NCBI GenBank assembly: GCA_034005525.1
Contig: JAVEUP010000014.1
Coordinates: 1 to 64,000, forward strand
Direction: 5' to 3'
Source: PWXP01 sp034005525
GTDB lineage: Bacteria; Planctomycetota; Planctomycetia; Pirellulales; Thermoguttaceae
DNA length: 64,000 bases
Part shown: positions 1 to 8,670 of the stretch, piece by piece
Layout: every line of letters begins with the position of its first letter
Position numbering within the stretch: position 1 is the stretch's first letter
Position numbers and translations under genes: made by a program
Notes under the pieces: model-generated
Told to the model about the DNA's origin: nothing
Database searches by the model: none
Seen by the model: the letters and a program-made list of their open reading frames with translations, nothing else

Positions 1-456
1 GTCTGGTGTTAGAAAGCAAACCAAGTACCAAGGGACGTAGCAGTTTTTCAATACCATTTTTTCCTAAATTGCCCAATAGACAGCATTTTCAACAGCCCAG
101 TGTCAGACCGGGATTAGGGATTAGCGAGACGTCTTTGAGCGTTTGGGATGCCAGGGGACACCACGGATTATCAATCAGTGATGTCCCCTTTGCGCCTTCA
201 CGAGCGAGACCGACCGGTTACGACGCCGGTTTCCGCCGCACCAGTCGGGTGCGGAACGTTTTCCGGCACTGCTTTGCTTAAGGGCCCAATTCAGCGACGG
301 CCTGCTTGACAGGCACTTGTTGGACACAGTCGCGAAACAAACCCTTTGCTCTTCACGTATGGCATGCGGCGCTTTGGTTGTCAGCGTCTACATTACAGCG
401 GCTGTCACAAACGCAAATTGGAAGGTGCCCTTTTCCGGGCGCGGAATGGTGTCGTG
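1..456. other. no supported gene at left edge
   Basis: I see no gene I can support here. Short open frames exist, but none has a recognisable domain, ribosome-binding site or signal peptide. The next gene starts at 457. Confidence 0.4.
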
Positions 457-1137
457 ATGAGAATCCACTGCTCGCGGAAACAGCTTGCTGCTATTGGTGT
501 CGCGCTAGCAGGAGTAGTCATCGTCGGCGTACTCCTATGTCGCTTCGTCGAATCGCACCGGCGCAAAGCAAGAGCAGAATGGGCCGAACTCGAAAGGCGC
601 GCATGGGCCGTCCAACTCGATCCGGTCATCGCAGGCAAGTCCACCAGCATTCTCCTGGCCTACGATCCACCCGACTTGGACAAAAAGCTACAAGACCTGG
701 AGGGCTTGGAATACTTAACCGGCTTGGGGCTTGACGGTATTGATATGACGGGGAATCGTTTGGCGTCAATCGCAGCCATCCCGAACCTCAAGCGAGTCTT
801 TTTCTACAGGTGTGGGCCTCTTACAAACCGAGACTTCGAGCACCTTCGAGGCAACACCAGCATTGAAGAAATGCGCATTGTTCGTGATTCACAGAATGAA
901 CCGTTGCCGGTTCTGGCGACATTACCAAATTTGAAGCTGCTTATCTTCTTTCAGGGACAAGTACCTGCCGGCAGCCCCGCTGGGCCAGTGTCATTGGACT
1001 GGCTTGCGGAATTACACCAACTGGAACAACTTGAAGTCGGCGGCGAAGGGGTTACAGCAAAGCATATCCAAGATCTTCGCAAGAGACTGCCACACGTTAC
1101 TGTGGAGCCCCTCATGAAAGAGCCAACCATGAGGTAA
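457..1137 (+). CDS. membrane-anchored leucine-rich-repeat-like protein
   Basis: Predicted 226-residue protein. The ATG at 457 is chosen because a basic segment followed by one hydrophobic helix (about residues 10-28, AAIGVALAGVVIVGVLLC) comes right after it, giving a type II anchor or uncleaved signal. The frame is open further upstream to 346, but that part lacks protein-like features. The outer part has spaced Leu/Ile positions and phrases such as LEGLEYLTGLGLDG and LKRVFFYRCGPL, in the style of the degenerate leucine-rich repeats common in planctomycete surface proteins. No catalytic motif is seen. It stands alone, with more than 500 bp of gene-free sequence downstream. The function is unknown; binding of another protein is only a family-level guess. 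Confidence 0.6.
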   Translation: MRIHCSRKQLAAIGVALAGVVIVGVLLCRFVESHRRKARAEWAELERRAWAVQLDPVIAGKSTSILLAYDPPDLDKKLQDLEGLEYLTGLGLDGIDMTGNRLASIAAIPNLKRVFFYRCGPLTNRDFEHLRGNTSIEEMRIVRDSQNEPLPVLATLPNLKLLIFFQGQVPAGSPAGPVSLDWLAELHQLEQLEVGGEGVTAKHIQDLRKRLPHVTVEPLMKEPTMR

Positions 1138-1704
1138 CTACGGACGAAAAGAAGGCGAGTGGCAGGTCTTGAGACCGACCGCCTTGGAGTGCGGCGATTC
1201 ATCGCCGCTTTCGATTTGCGTACGTGAAGAGCGCTCAGCAGTTGCGCGGCGGCCGGGACGGAGGCGGTAGTGCGAATATCCAAAGCGGCAACAAGTTCTG
1301 CACTCCAGGGCCGAAGACCGGCGGCGGGAAGAAGCGGAAGGGCGCAAGCCCTCCGGTCCTGGCGCGTGAGTGAATGCCGCAAGCCGTCGCGGCGGGCGAA
1401 CCGGACGGCTTGCGCCGTGCCGCTGGTTCGCCGCAAGGGGGGCTGGGAGCGATGGTGCCCGCTTCAGTGGCCAATCACTCGCTCCGCCGGCACGCGACCG
1501 GCGGGGGCGGGAAGAGGAACGGCACGGGGACTTCACTCATAGCGGACGGCTCGATGGTCGGAAATCGGGCGTCGGCATTTCGCGACCTTGACCGACCTCC
1601 CCCGGCTGGCGTATACTTAGCGGTTTGAGCTGGGCATCGGGTGCCATTGGAGTGGACTGCCCGTGCTTGTGCAACGTCCGTCTTTCTTAGAGGAAGCGTC
1701 GACC
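1138..1704. other. gene-free stretch with one hairpin
   Basis: No gene is supported in these 567 bases. An 8-bp perfect stem with a 2-base loop (GCGGCGAT / ATCGCCGC) lies at 1191-1208, about 50 bp after the preceding stop. It lacks a clear T-run, so it is only a possible terminator. The rest is GC-rich and presumably holds the promoter of the gene at 1705. Confidence 0.4.
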
Positions 1705-2580
1705 ATGAAGAGTGAGCGTCGTCACGAACTGGAACACAATGTGCTCGCCGACTGGCTGGCCGACACGCTGCAACAGATCAAACCCTACCAGAACGCTATT
1801 CTGGGGGGTCTTATCCTGGTCGTGGGGATTATCGTTGCGGTGTCGTTATGGCGAAACATGGTCCAACGGCAGACAACCCTGGCCTGGGAAGACTACTTCC
1901 GGGCCGTTCAGTCGGGCCAGCCCGGCGAACTGGAGGACCTGATCAGCCGATATCCCGGCAGCCAGGTGGCGCATTGGGCGGCTGCGGGGGTCGCGGATAT
2001 TCGGTTGGCCACGGGCTGCGATCTGCTATTCAGCGACAAGCCGAGCGCAATGGATGAGCTTCGCAGGGCGGTCGATCTGTATCTGCCGGTGCTTCAGCAG
2101 TCGCGCGAGGCAATTCTCTTGCAGCGAGGCACTTTCGGGCTGGCCAGGGCTTACGAGGCCCAGATCGACCTCGACAAGGCGGTGGAGCGGTACGAGGAAC
2201 TGGTCCAGCGCTGGCCGGATGGACCGTTCGCCGAGGTGGCCGGCGCGCGGCTGGCGGCACTTCAAGACCGTTCGGTGCGCGAGCTGGCCGATAGGTTTGC
2301 CAAGTGGGAGCCGAAACCGGCCGTGTCCGATCTGCCTGATTTTCCGGCCTCGCGGCCCCAGTTCGATCTCGACTCGCTGCCGGACGGTCCTGTGTTCACC
2401 CCCAAGACCGACTTCGGCCTCGAAGGACTCGACGGCGCCACCCTGTCCGATGTACCGGCTAAGGAACCAGCCGAACCGAGCGACGAGCCGGCCGGCGAAC
2501 CAACTGAGCCGACTGACGAGCCGGCGGAAGCATCGGCTGAGCCGGAGGCCGGCGCCGCCCAGGAAGAGCCGGCGCCGTAG
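1705..2580 (+). CDS. TPR-like single-pass membrane protein
   Basis: Predicted 291-residue protein. The ATG at 1705 is preferred over an in-frame start at 1663 because it opens the charged N-terminus MKSERRHELEHN. A transmembrane helix follows at about residues 29-48 (AILGGLILVVGIIVAVSLW). The soluble part has paired amphipathic helices (about 60-190) of the kind found in YfgM/TPR proteins, with phrases such as LARAYEAQIDLDKAVERYEE. The C-terminus is a low-complexity tail rich in Pro, Glu, Ala and Asp (about 250-291). YfgM-like proteins act at the membrane in secretion or envelope assembly; whether this one does is not shown. The rluA-family gene follows 17 bp downstream, so the two are probably co-transcribed. 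Confidence 0.65.
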   Translation: MKSERRHELEHNVLADWLADTLQQIKPYQNAILGGLILVVGIIVAVSLWRNMVQRQTTLAWEDYFRAVQSGQPGELEDLISRYPGSQVAHWAAAGVADIRLATGCDLLFSDKPSAMDELRRAVDLYLPVLQQSREAILLQRGTFGLARAYEAQIDLDKAVERYEELVQRWPDGPFAEVAGARLAALQDRSVRELADRFAKWEPKPAVSDLPDFPASRPQFDLDSLPDGPVFTPKTDFGLEGLDGATLSDVPAKEPAEPSDEPAGEPTEPTDEPAEASAEPEAGAAQEEPAP

Positions 2581-2597
2581 GGCGCTGAATTGCTCCC

Positions 2598-3584
2598 ATG
2601 CCGCCGCCCCTCTCACCCGATGCACCCGTCGAACTCGTTGTCGGCGACGACGCAGCAGGCGTCCGGCTCGACGTGTTTCTTGCCAGCCACTTCCCGGATT
2701 TCAGCCGCGTGCACTTGCGCCGCGCCATTACCGCCGGCGGGGTCGAGGTGGACGGCCGGGGTGGCAAGCCGGCCTACCGGCTGAAGCCCGGTCAGCGCGT
2801 GCGAATTGTCCTGCCGGAAATCCCCCGCGAGGCGCCAAAGCCCGAGAACATCCCGATCGACGTCCTGTACGAGGATGACCACATTGTCGTGGTGAACAAG
2901 CCGCCGGGCATGGTGGTGCATCCGGCGCGTGGTCACTGGACGGGCACGATGGCCGGCGCGCTGCAGTACCACTTCGGGCCCACGCTCAGCGGCAGCGGGG
3001 GGCCCACTCGCCCGGGAATCGTCCACCGGCTGGACCGTGACACCAGCGGCGTGCTCCTGGTTGCCCGAAGCGATCAGGCCCACGCACGTCTGGCCGCACA
3101 ATTCGCCCAGCGCTCGATCGAAAAGGAGTATTTTGCGATTGTGGCAGGGGTGCCTCAGCGCGACCGCGACCGGATCGACCAGCCGATCGGCGTGCATCCG
3201 CACACGCGGGAGAAAATGGCCATCCGGACCGACCCGGACATCGGCCGGCCCGCGGAAACGTTCTTTGAGGTGCTTGAGCGATTCCAGGGGTTCGCCGCCC
3301 TGCGGGTCGTTCCGAAGACCGGCCGCACGCACCAGATTCGCGTGCATCTCTGCCATGCCGGGTTCCCTGTCCTGTGCGATCGGCAGTATGGCGGCCGCGC
3401 CCGGATGACTCGCGGCGAGATTCGCGGTCAGCCGGACGACGATTCAGTATTGCTCGATCGGCACGCCCTCCATGCTCGCCGGCTCTCTTTTCTTCACCCG
3501 GCCGACGGGACACCCATGACAGTCGAAGCGCCGTTGCCCGATGACCTTCAGGCCGTGCTGGCGGAACTGCGGGCATGCCGGTAG
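2598..3584 (+). CDS. rluD: RluA-family 23S rRNA pseudouridine synthase
   Basis: Predicted 328-residue enzyme that isomerises uridine to pseudouridine in large-subunit rRNA. Residues 12-75 form an S4-type RNA-binding domain (VRLDVFLASHFPDFSRVHLRR). The catalytic domain carries the family signature HRLDRDTSGVLLVARS with the catalytic Asp, followed by EKEYFAIVAG and the motif KTGRTHQIRVHL. Length and domain order fit RluD. The RluC/RluD split cannot be settled by eye, so the symbol is tentative. The stop codon TAG (3582-3584) is the first triplet of an inverted-repeat element that runs to 3744. Confidence 0.9.
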   Translation: MPPPLSPDAPVELVVGDDAAGVRLDVFLASHFPDFSRVHLRRAITAGGVEVDGRGGKPAYRLKPGQRVRIVLPEIPREAPKPENIPIDVLYEDDHIVVVNKPPGMVVHPARGHWTGTMAGALQYHFGPTLSGSGGPTRPGIVHRLDRDTSGVLLVARSDQAHARLAAQFAQRSIEKEYFAIVAGVPQRDRDRIDQPIGVHPHTREKMAIRTDPDIGRPAETFFEVLERFQGFAALRVVPKTGRTHQIRVHLCHAGFPVLCDRQYGGRARMTRGEIRGQPDDDSVLLDRHALHARRLSFLHPADGTPMTVEAPLPDDLQAVLAELRACR

Positions 3585-3744
3585 CCGGGGTCATTCATAT
3601 ACGTAGGGTGGGTCAAGGTCGCGTGGATCATTGGTGGGTCTGCACAAGCCGCAACCAAGTCAGTTCACAGCCCGCGACCTAGAAGCACACCGGCAGCAGC
3701 GACCGATGACCCACCAAGAAAGCGGCTTGTTTGACCCACCCTAC
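3582..3744. repeat. inverted-repeat element, family A copy 1
   Basis: A roughly 143-bp element bounded by GTAGGGTGGGTCAA and its inverse TTGACCCACCCTAC, preceded by a TAGCCGGGG...ATTCAT lead-in. The interior contains a second imperfect inverted repeat (ATTGGTGGGTCTGCACAAGC against the CGATGACCCACCA side). Related copies lie at 11482-11637, 21949-22020 (partial) and 58443-58584. No transposase is encoded, so it is a MITE-like, non-autonomous element. Confidence 0.8.
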
Positions 3745-3903
3745 CTGTCTGCGGGCATGCCGGTAGCCGAGTTCGGACCGCAAGTTCGTCAAGCCTTGCG
3801 GGTTGTGCCGGTTGCGTTGCTGACGGGGAGTATTCTTATTCCGTGCGGCCTTGTTTGATGCTATCTGCCGCACAGTTTTCCGCCGTACAGCCCCGAAGCT
3901 TCA

Positions 3904-5553
3904 TTGATGGGATCAGGGTTTGCATCGAGCCATTCCCGAGGGCGGTCCGTTGGAGAGTACGGGCTTGAAGACGTTGGGCCAGAGTCTGCAACATGGATCG
4001 CAACTCGATTAGTCGCCGTGCGTCGATTTTGCGCTTCTGTAGGATGGACATTTGTCCGTCCCGGTTTTGACGGGCTGAAGCCCGTCCTACTGAAATGCAC
4101 AGTTTCAAGCCGCAGCGAGTATTGTCGCCGGTCGGATCGGACGTTCTCGCCGGCGAGGGGCTGCGCTCGCGCAAGTAGCTTCCTCTTCGCGCTAGCCGTC
4201 TTCGGTGCGGCGGCGTGGGCGGGTGCGGGGCAGCCGTTGCAGGCATCGGCGGATCGCACATCGGGCGGCACGTGGATATCCGAGCACGACGAGACGGCGC
4301 TGGAGGACCGCGTTGACTATCTGAGCGACGCGATCAGGGGGATTGAGGCCGCAGAGGCTGCCCGAGCCCGCCAACTCGATCAGCATCCCAAGTTCGCGCT
4401 GTTCGGTCGGGCATACCTCGATACGGGCCTACTCGATCAGGACGAGTTGAACCGTGCCCAATTCGGCGCTGCGCAAGGCGGCACAAGGTTCCGTTCCACC
4501 CGACTTGGCGTCCGGGGTGCGCTGAGCGACGTTCTTTCCGGAGAGATCACTGTCGACTTCCTCGGCACCGAGACCATTGGCGGCCAAGCAGTCCAGCGAA
4601 CGGGCATCAAGAACGCCTTCTTGCAGGTGAAGGAACTGCCGCTGCTTCAGACTTTCAGGATCGGCCATGTCAAAGAGCCGGTCAGCCTGGAAGAGGCCAC
4701 CCCGAGCCGCTGTTCCTCCTTCCTGGAACGGAGTGTGCTGGGTACATTTATTCCGGTGCGCAATATGGGCATTCGGGCCATGGCGAACTCCGAAGCCGAG
4801 GACGCGACCTTTGCCATTGGCGTCTTTCGTGAACCGCCGGACGTGGTGGCAATGCACGAGAGCGAAATTGGCGGCACGGGCACTACGATGCGCGGTACGT
4901 GGCTGCCTTGGTACGACGAGGCCACGGAAGGACGCGGGCTGCTGCACCTGGGCGGATACTACAGTTACCGCGACGTCGCGGACGGCACGCTGCGGTTCCG
5001 CCGCCGCGCCGACACCATCTTCAACCCCTACGTGGTCGATACCGGTATGATGACGGAGGTGGTGAATTGGCATCTGGTGGGCGCCGAAGCAGCCGTTGTC
5101 TTCGGGCCGCTCTCCGTCCAGTCGGAGTACGCCGCGGCCTTGGTGAACCGCTCGGGTGCCGCCAACCCGGGCTTCGACGCCCTCTACGTCGAGGTGAGCT
5201 ACTTCCTGACCGGCGAGCACCGCGTCTACAATCGGACCCTCAGCACGTTCGGCCGCCTGAACCCGATCGAAAATGCCTTTCGTGTTCGCGACGGGCACGG
5301 CAACGTGATTACGGGCAAAGGGGCGTGGCAGTTGGCCTACCGTTACGGCTACATCGATTTGATCGACACGGGCGTCAACGGTAACCGGGCCGGCGTGCAT
5401 ACCATGGGCGTGAACTGGTACCTAACCCCCTATGCGCGGCTGATGGCACACTACACGTACAGCCTTTGCAACGTTACCGGGGCCGACCACCCCGGAGGCG
5501 CCGGCAACAGTGCGCTGCAGGCCATGCTCATGCGATTGCACTTTGATTTCTAG
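3904..5553 (+). CDS. outer-membrane porin, OprO/OprP-like
   Basis: Open frame of 549 codons. From about residue 95 it reads as a signal peptide (SSFLFALAVFGAAAWAGAG), a short coiled-coil-like segment (DRVDYLSDAIRGIEAAEAARARQL), then a beta-barrel of the phosphate-selective porin O/P type, ending in the typical C-terminal Phe (MLRLHFDF-like end). Such barrels sit in the outer membrane and pass anions or small organics. The true start is uncertain. Codons before about 4140 overlap an inverted-repeat element (4039-4090) and look non-coding, yet no standard start codon lies between that element and the signal peptide. Either a rare start is used, the repeat has replaced the original 5' end, or the 5' end carries an error. 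The stop TAG coincides with the first bases of the element at 5551. Confidence 0.75.
   Translation: MMGSGFASSHSRGRSVGEYGLEDVGPESATWIATRLVAVRRFCASVGWTFVRPGFDGLKPVLLKCTVSSRSEYCRRSDRTFSPARGCARASSFLFALAVFGAAAWAGAGQPLQASADRTSGGTWISEHDETALEDRVDYLSDAIRGIEAAEAARARQLDQHPKFALFGRAYLDTGLLDQDELNRAQFGAAQGGTRFRSTRLGVRGALSDVLSGEITVDFLGTETIGGQAVQRTGIKNAFLQVKELPLLQTFRIGHVKEPVSLEEATPSRCSSFLERSVLGTFIPVRNMGIRAMANSEAEDATFAIGVFREPPDVVAMHESEIGGTGTTMRGTWLPWYDEATEGRGLLHLGGYYSYRDVADGTLRFRRRADTIFNPYVVDTGMMTEVVNWHLVGAEAAVVFGPLSVQSEYAAALVNRSGAANPGFDALYVEVSYFLTGEHRVYNRTLSTFGRLNPIENAFRVRDGHGNVITGKGAWQLAYRYGYIDLIDTGVNGNRAGVHTMGVNWYLTPYARLMAHYTYSLCNVTGADHPGGAGNSALQAMLMRLHFDF
4039..4090. repeat. inverted-repeat element, family G
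   Basis: A 52-bp palindromic unit starting GTAGGATGGACATTTGTCC and ending GAAGCCCGTCCTAC, with a second nested pair (GACGGGC / GCCCGTC). It lies inside the apparent 5' part of the porin frame, which argues that the annotated porin start there is wrong. Only one copy is seen in the window. Confidence 0.6.
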
Positions 5554-5700
5554 CCCGGATGATTCATGACGATGTAGGGTGGTGACAAGCAAGCCAAGAC
5601 CCTGGTGGGCCTTCGGTCGTTTGGCCGGGCCTGCTTCCAGCCCACGGCGCGCGAACCACCCCGGGCCTGGCTTGCGCAGGCCCACCAAGGACTTACGACC
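5551..5700. repeat. inverted-repeat element, family B copy 1 (truncated)
   Basis: Begins TAGCCCGGATGATTCATGAC and continues GATGTAGGGTGGTGACAAGC, matching one end of the full element at 15316-15498. The far end stops after CCAAGGACTTACGACC, so about 40 bp of the other terminus is missing. It fills the whole gap between two convergent genes. The porin stop (5551-5553) and the stop of the minus-strand DUF4838 gene (5693-5695) both lie within it. Confidence 0.8.
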
Positions 5701-7441
5701 CGCTCAGCTCCAGCACCGACGCTTCGCAGGCGTCGAAGGCATCGCGGATGGGTTTGATTCGCGCCTTCACGTCGTCGGAGGCGGCGCGAGCGGCGGCTTC
5801 TTCCAGGTGCTTGCGAAGGCGGTCGCGCGTGGGCTGGTCGAATAGCTTCGGGCCCAGACGGACGGCCCTGCCGTCGCGCAGGCCGTAGGAAATGCAGCGG
5901 TCGCTCTGGACCATCACGTCTTCCAGGCCGAGCAGATAGGCCTTCATGGGCTCGGCCGCCTCCCGGAAGAAAGTGCGGCAGAAGTCGTCGATCAGCCAAT
6001 CGACGTCCAGATCGGCATTCCAGGCCAACTTGGCCGCAATGTAATAGTTCAGCGGCGAGCGGGGCCAATCGGCAACCTGGGTGTAGAAACCGCGGGCGCC
6101 GCAGTCGCGGTAGAACGGGATGTCATGCCGCATGGTATGGACCATCGGCCAGAGCATATTCGTCTTCGACCAGCCGCCCAGTGCGTAGTACTCGTAGATG
6201 AACAGATTGTCGGTCAGGCCGGACCACTCGCGCACCAGGTCGGCGAAGCGCTGGTTCGGCAGGAAATTATGGCTCGGTTCGTAGGTCTCGCCAGCGACGC
6301 ACTTGTCCGAGGTGATCGGGTGGTTGTGGCAGAAGTAGATGTGGCAAAGCTGGATGATCTGGTTCGGCTCGGGCCGCCAATCGGGTATGTCGGGCGGCAG
6401 GGCGTACATGGCGTAGGCGCCCACCTTGATGAGCACGTCGGGATGCTTCTCCGCCAGCCGGCGCGAGATCTCCTTGTTCAGGACCGCCAACCGTTTCGAG
6501 TACCGGGCAAACCATCCGCGTTCCGGCTCATCCAGCGCGGTGCATTTCGGACACTCGCAGAACCCGCCGCCGTCGTTGGGCGAGAGTGTGATGATCTCGA
6601 TGGACGGATCGGCGTCGAGGACCTCGATCATGCCCTCGGCCAGCTTATCGATCACCTCCGGATTCGTCGTGCATACCTGAGCGCCGTGGCTGGGGCGTTC
6701 CTTGTAGGTGCGGCGTTTGCCGTCGATCATGGCGAACCATTCCGGATGCTTTTCGGAGTATTCCTCCGGCGGGATGAGGATGGCGAACGTGTGGAAATGC
6801 CATTTCCAATTGACACCCACCTCCTGCCCGTCCACCTTCACGTAGCAGTTCATCCGCTGCCGGAGCGACCAGTCGCTGTTGTGAATCCAGCGGAACTCGA
6901 ACGAGGGCCGCACCCGGCGGTCGAACGTGCCGATCGAGAGCGTTGACGCCTTCGGTATGAACTCATCGGGCGTGCCCGGCTGGAACCATCGCACGCCGAA
7001 CTCCCGCTCCAGGACGTCGTACACGCCGAACAGGGTTCCCAGCGGTTCGGTGCCGCAAAGCACCAGGCCGTCCTTGTTGCAGCGGACGGCATGGCCGTCT
7101 CGCCCAAGGTGCTCGCGACTGGGCACAAGGCCCGCATGCCGCGCTTTCTCGGTTTGCCCCAGCCAAATGCCAAACCCCTCGGGCACCTTGGGCTCGTTGA
7201 CCATCGGCAGTTCCTTGCCGGTGAACTTTCGCACGTAGTCCCGAAGCTCGCCGGCCGCATGCTGTTCGAGCCGATCGGGTTCTGCAGCGATCACGATGGT
7301 TGCGGCGAGGCCCTCGGCTGTGACCAACTCATGCATCGGGCCGGGCGACGGGGCAAGGGTCGCCTCGCCGCCGGCCAGCGGCGTTGCCGAAAACATGCCC
7401 GGCATTATGAGTACAACGAGCACTGGGAGAAACGAACGCAT
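5693..7441 (-). CDS. secreted DUF4838 (glycoside-hydrolase-like) protein
   Basis: Predicted 582-residue protein. The ATG at 7441 is chosen because it opens a clean signal peptide (MRSFLPVLVVLIMPGMFSA). The N-terminal domain (about 40-170) resembles the alpha-glucuronidase-type N-domain, with AAGELRDYVRKFTGKELP. The central region is DUF4838 with ITLSPNDGGGFCECPKCTA and YAMYALPPDIPDWRPEP. DUF4838 proteins are linked to polysaccharide use in Planctomycetota and Bacteroidota, but the reaction is not established. Neighbours (DUF1080, pectate lyase) support a role in plant or algal polysaccharide breakdown. The last two codons and the stop (TAA) are supplied by the family B repeat. Confidence 0.8.
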   Translation of the reverse strand: MRSFLPVLVVLIMPGMFSATPLAGGEATLAPSPGPMHELVTAEGLAATIVIAAEPDRLEQHAAGELRDYVRKFTGKELPMVNEPKVPEGFGIWLGQTEKARHAGLVPSREHLGRDGHAVRCNKDGLVLCGTEPLGTLFGVYDVLEREFGVRWFQPGTPDEFIPKASTLSIGTFDRRVRPSFEFRWIHNSDWSLRQRMNCYVKVDGQEVGVNWKWHFHTFAILIPPEEYSEKHPEWFAMIDGKRRTYKERPSHGAQVCTTNPEVIDKLAEGMIEVLDADPSIEIITLSPNDGGGFCECPKCTALDEPERGWFARYSKRLAVLNKEISRRLAEKHPDVLIKVGAYAMYALPPDIPDWRPEPNQIIQLCHIYFCHNHPITSDKCVAGETYEPSHNFLPNQRFADLVREWSGLTDNLFIYEYYALGGWSKTNMLWPMVHTMRHDIPFYRDCGARGFYTQVADWPRSPLNYYIAAKLAWNADLDVDWLIDDFCRTFFREAAEPMKAYLLGLEDVMVQSDRCISYGLRDGRAVRLGPKLFDQPTRDRLRKHLEEAAARAASDDVKARIKPIRDAFDACEASVLELSGS

Positions 7442-7512
7442 GGCAGATTCTCCGGTGTTTGCGGTCGAACGGAAAATATTACCACCGACCTCGCGTCGGT
7501 TGCACAAATCCC

Positions 7513-7674
7513 GGCGAGCGGGGGCCGTGAGGCCCCTGTTTCTGCAAGACATTGCGCAGTTCGGCGTCTCCGTGACAGACTGCACCGCTGGTGTGTTTCA
7601 GCTTGCCGGGCGAGTGGGCAACGACCGGCGTGGAAATCGGGGCAGAAACAGGGGCCTCACGGCCCCCGCTCGCC
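7513..7674. repeat. inverted-repeat element, family E copy 1
   Basis: A 162-bp element whose ends are nearly perfect inverted repeats of about 34 bp, starting GGCGAGCGGGGGCCGTGAGG and ending with the inverse. The interior is GC-rich and has no gene. A second copy at 58403-58688 has the same ends and interior but is interrupted by a family A element. Confidence 0.85.
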
Positions 7675-7747
7675 TTTCTGTTTGCAGTGTTCGGGTTATG
7701 CTTTGGCAAGCAGGATGCTTGCCCCACTGTTTGGTTTTGCCAACGCA

Positions 7748-8371
7748 CTAATCGTCCAGCGGCTTGACCTTGATGTTCTTGATCAATACCTTGCTGCCCG
7801 GGTCGTGGGCCTGGATGGCAAACGTGCCGCTGGAGAGCTTTCGGTCGCCCTCGACGCCGTCCGGCTCGGTGTAATCGACCAGCACCTGCCCGTTGATCTT
7901 GCTGATGATCCGCTTGCCCTGGACGATGATCTCTTGCGTGTACCACTCGTCGTCCTTTGCAGGCGGGTCGGCCACGTCGGCAACAGCGTACAGGCCGCCC
8001 GATTTCTTCGGGTCGCGGTGAGTGATGTTCACCTGGATCTCATAGCCGACGCTCGGCCAGCCCTCTTCCTGGAAACGCGTGTGAATGTAGATGCCCGAGT
8101 TTGCGTTGGGCCTGGTCATCACGTCGGCCTTGAAGTGGAAGTTCTTGAAGTTGTGGTCTTGCACCGGCCCCTCGTAGAACAAGTGTCCGCGCGGACCGTT
8201 GACCACGATGGCGCCGTCCTCGACCCGGAACGAATCGGGATTCTCATTGGCCCGCCAGCCATCGAGATTCTTGCCGTTAAAGAGACAGACCCATCCCTCC
8301 TCGCCAAAGGCAAGCGTGCCGGAAAGGGCCAGAGGAAGTGTCATCACGACAGCAGCAATCAGACGTCTCAT
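7748..8371 (-). CDS. secreted DUF1080 (3-keto-disaccharide hydrolase-like) protein
   Basis: Predicted 207-residue protein starting at the ATG at 8371, which opens a signal peptide (MRRLIAAVVMTLPLALSGTLAFG). The mature part is one DUF1080 domain with its usual landmarks: WVCLFNGKNLDGWR, a NFHFKADV strand, NSGIYIHTRF, and EWYTQEIIVQGKRI. The fold is a concanavalin-like jelly roll. Several members cleave 3-keto-glycosides; the substrate here is unknown. It reads in the same direction as the DUF4838 gene, with a family E repeat between them. Confidence 0.85.
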   Translation of the reverse strand: MRRLIAAVVMTLPLALSGTLAFGEEGWVCLFNGKNLDGWRANENPDSFRVEDGAIVVNGPRGHLFYEGPVQDHNFKNFHFKADVMTRPNANSGIYIHTRFQEEGWPSVGYEIQVNITHRDPKKSGGLYAVADVADPPAKDDEWYTQEIIVQGKRIISKINGQVLVDYTEPDGVEGDRKLSSGTFAIQAHDPGSKVLIKNIKVKPLDD

Positions 8372-8582
8372 GGGTGAAACTCCATAGGGGGAAGTGGGGT
8401 GGAACGTTGTGGGAAAGCGCAACGGTACTGCCGCACCATCCGGACGATGTCTATAGTAACCCCTCGGTGACGGAAGTCAAGTGCCGGTTCCGCCGAGCCA
8501 TTCGACTTCCGGCACACGGTCGGTTACACTATTGGGAACCGCTTAGGCAGTGTAAAACAACAAGCTGCCGGAAGCTGCGGGC

Positions 8583-8637
8583 GTGGGATAGGCTTCCAAC
8601 CTGTCGGCGGAAATGACAGGCTGGAAGCCTATCCCAC
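8583..8637. repeat. inverted-repeat element, family C copy 1 (intact)
   Basis: A 55-bp palindromic element with 15-bp perfect ends, GTGGGATAGGCTTCC and GGAAGCCTATCCCAC, and an inner pair (CCTGTC / GACAGG). It lies in the gap before the pectate lyase gene. The copy at 15302-15539 is interrupted by a family B element. Confidence 0.85.
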
Positions 8638-8670
8638 GGAACTCCACCGCTTACCCGAAAGGACCCGCCG

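Noticed and set aside
6..281. Short frame at the left edge as a gene
   Set aside because: No domain, signal or ribosome-binding site; composition typical of chance frames.
5579..5700. Small proteins with VGLRKPRPGWFARRALEAGP-type sequence, also near 31.9, 55.6-56.2 and 61.6 kb
   Set aside because: They are translations of family B inverted-repeat elements, recurring only because the DNA repeats.
6125..6946. Plus-strand frame opposite the DUF4838 gene
   Set aside because: Antisense shadow; no motif.
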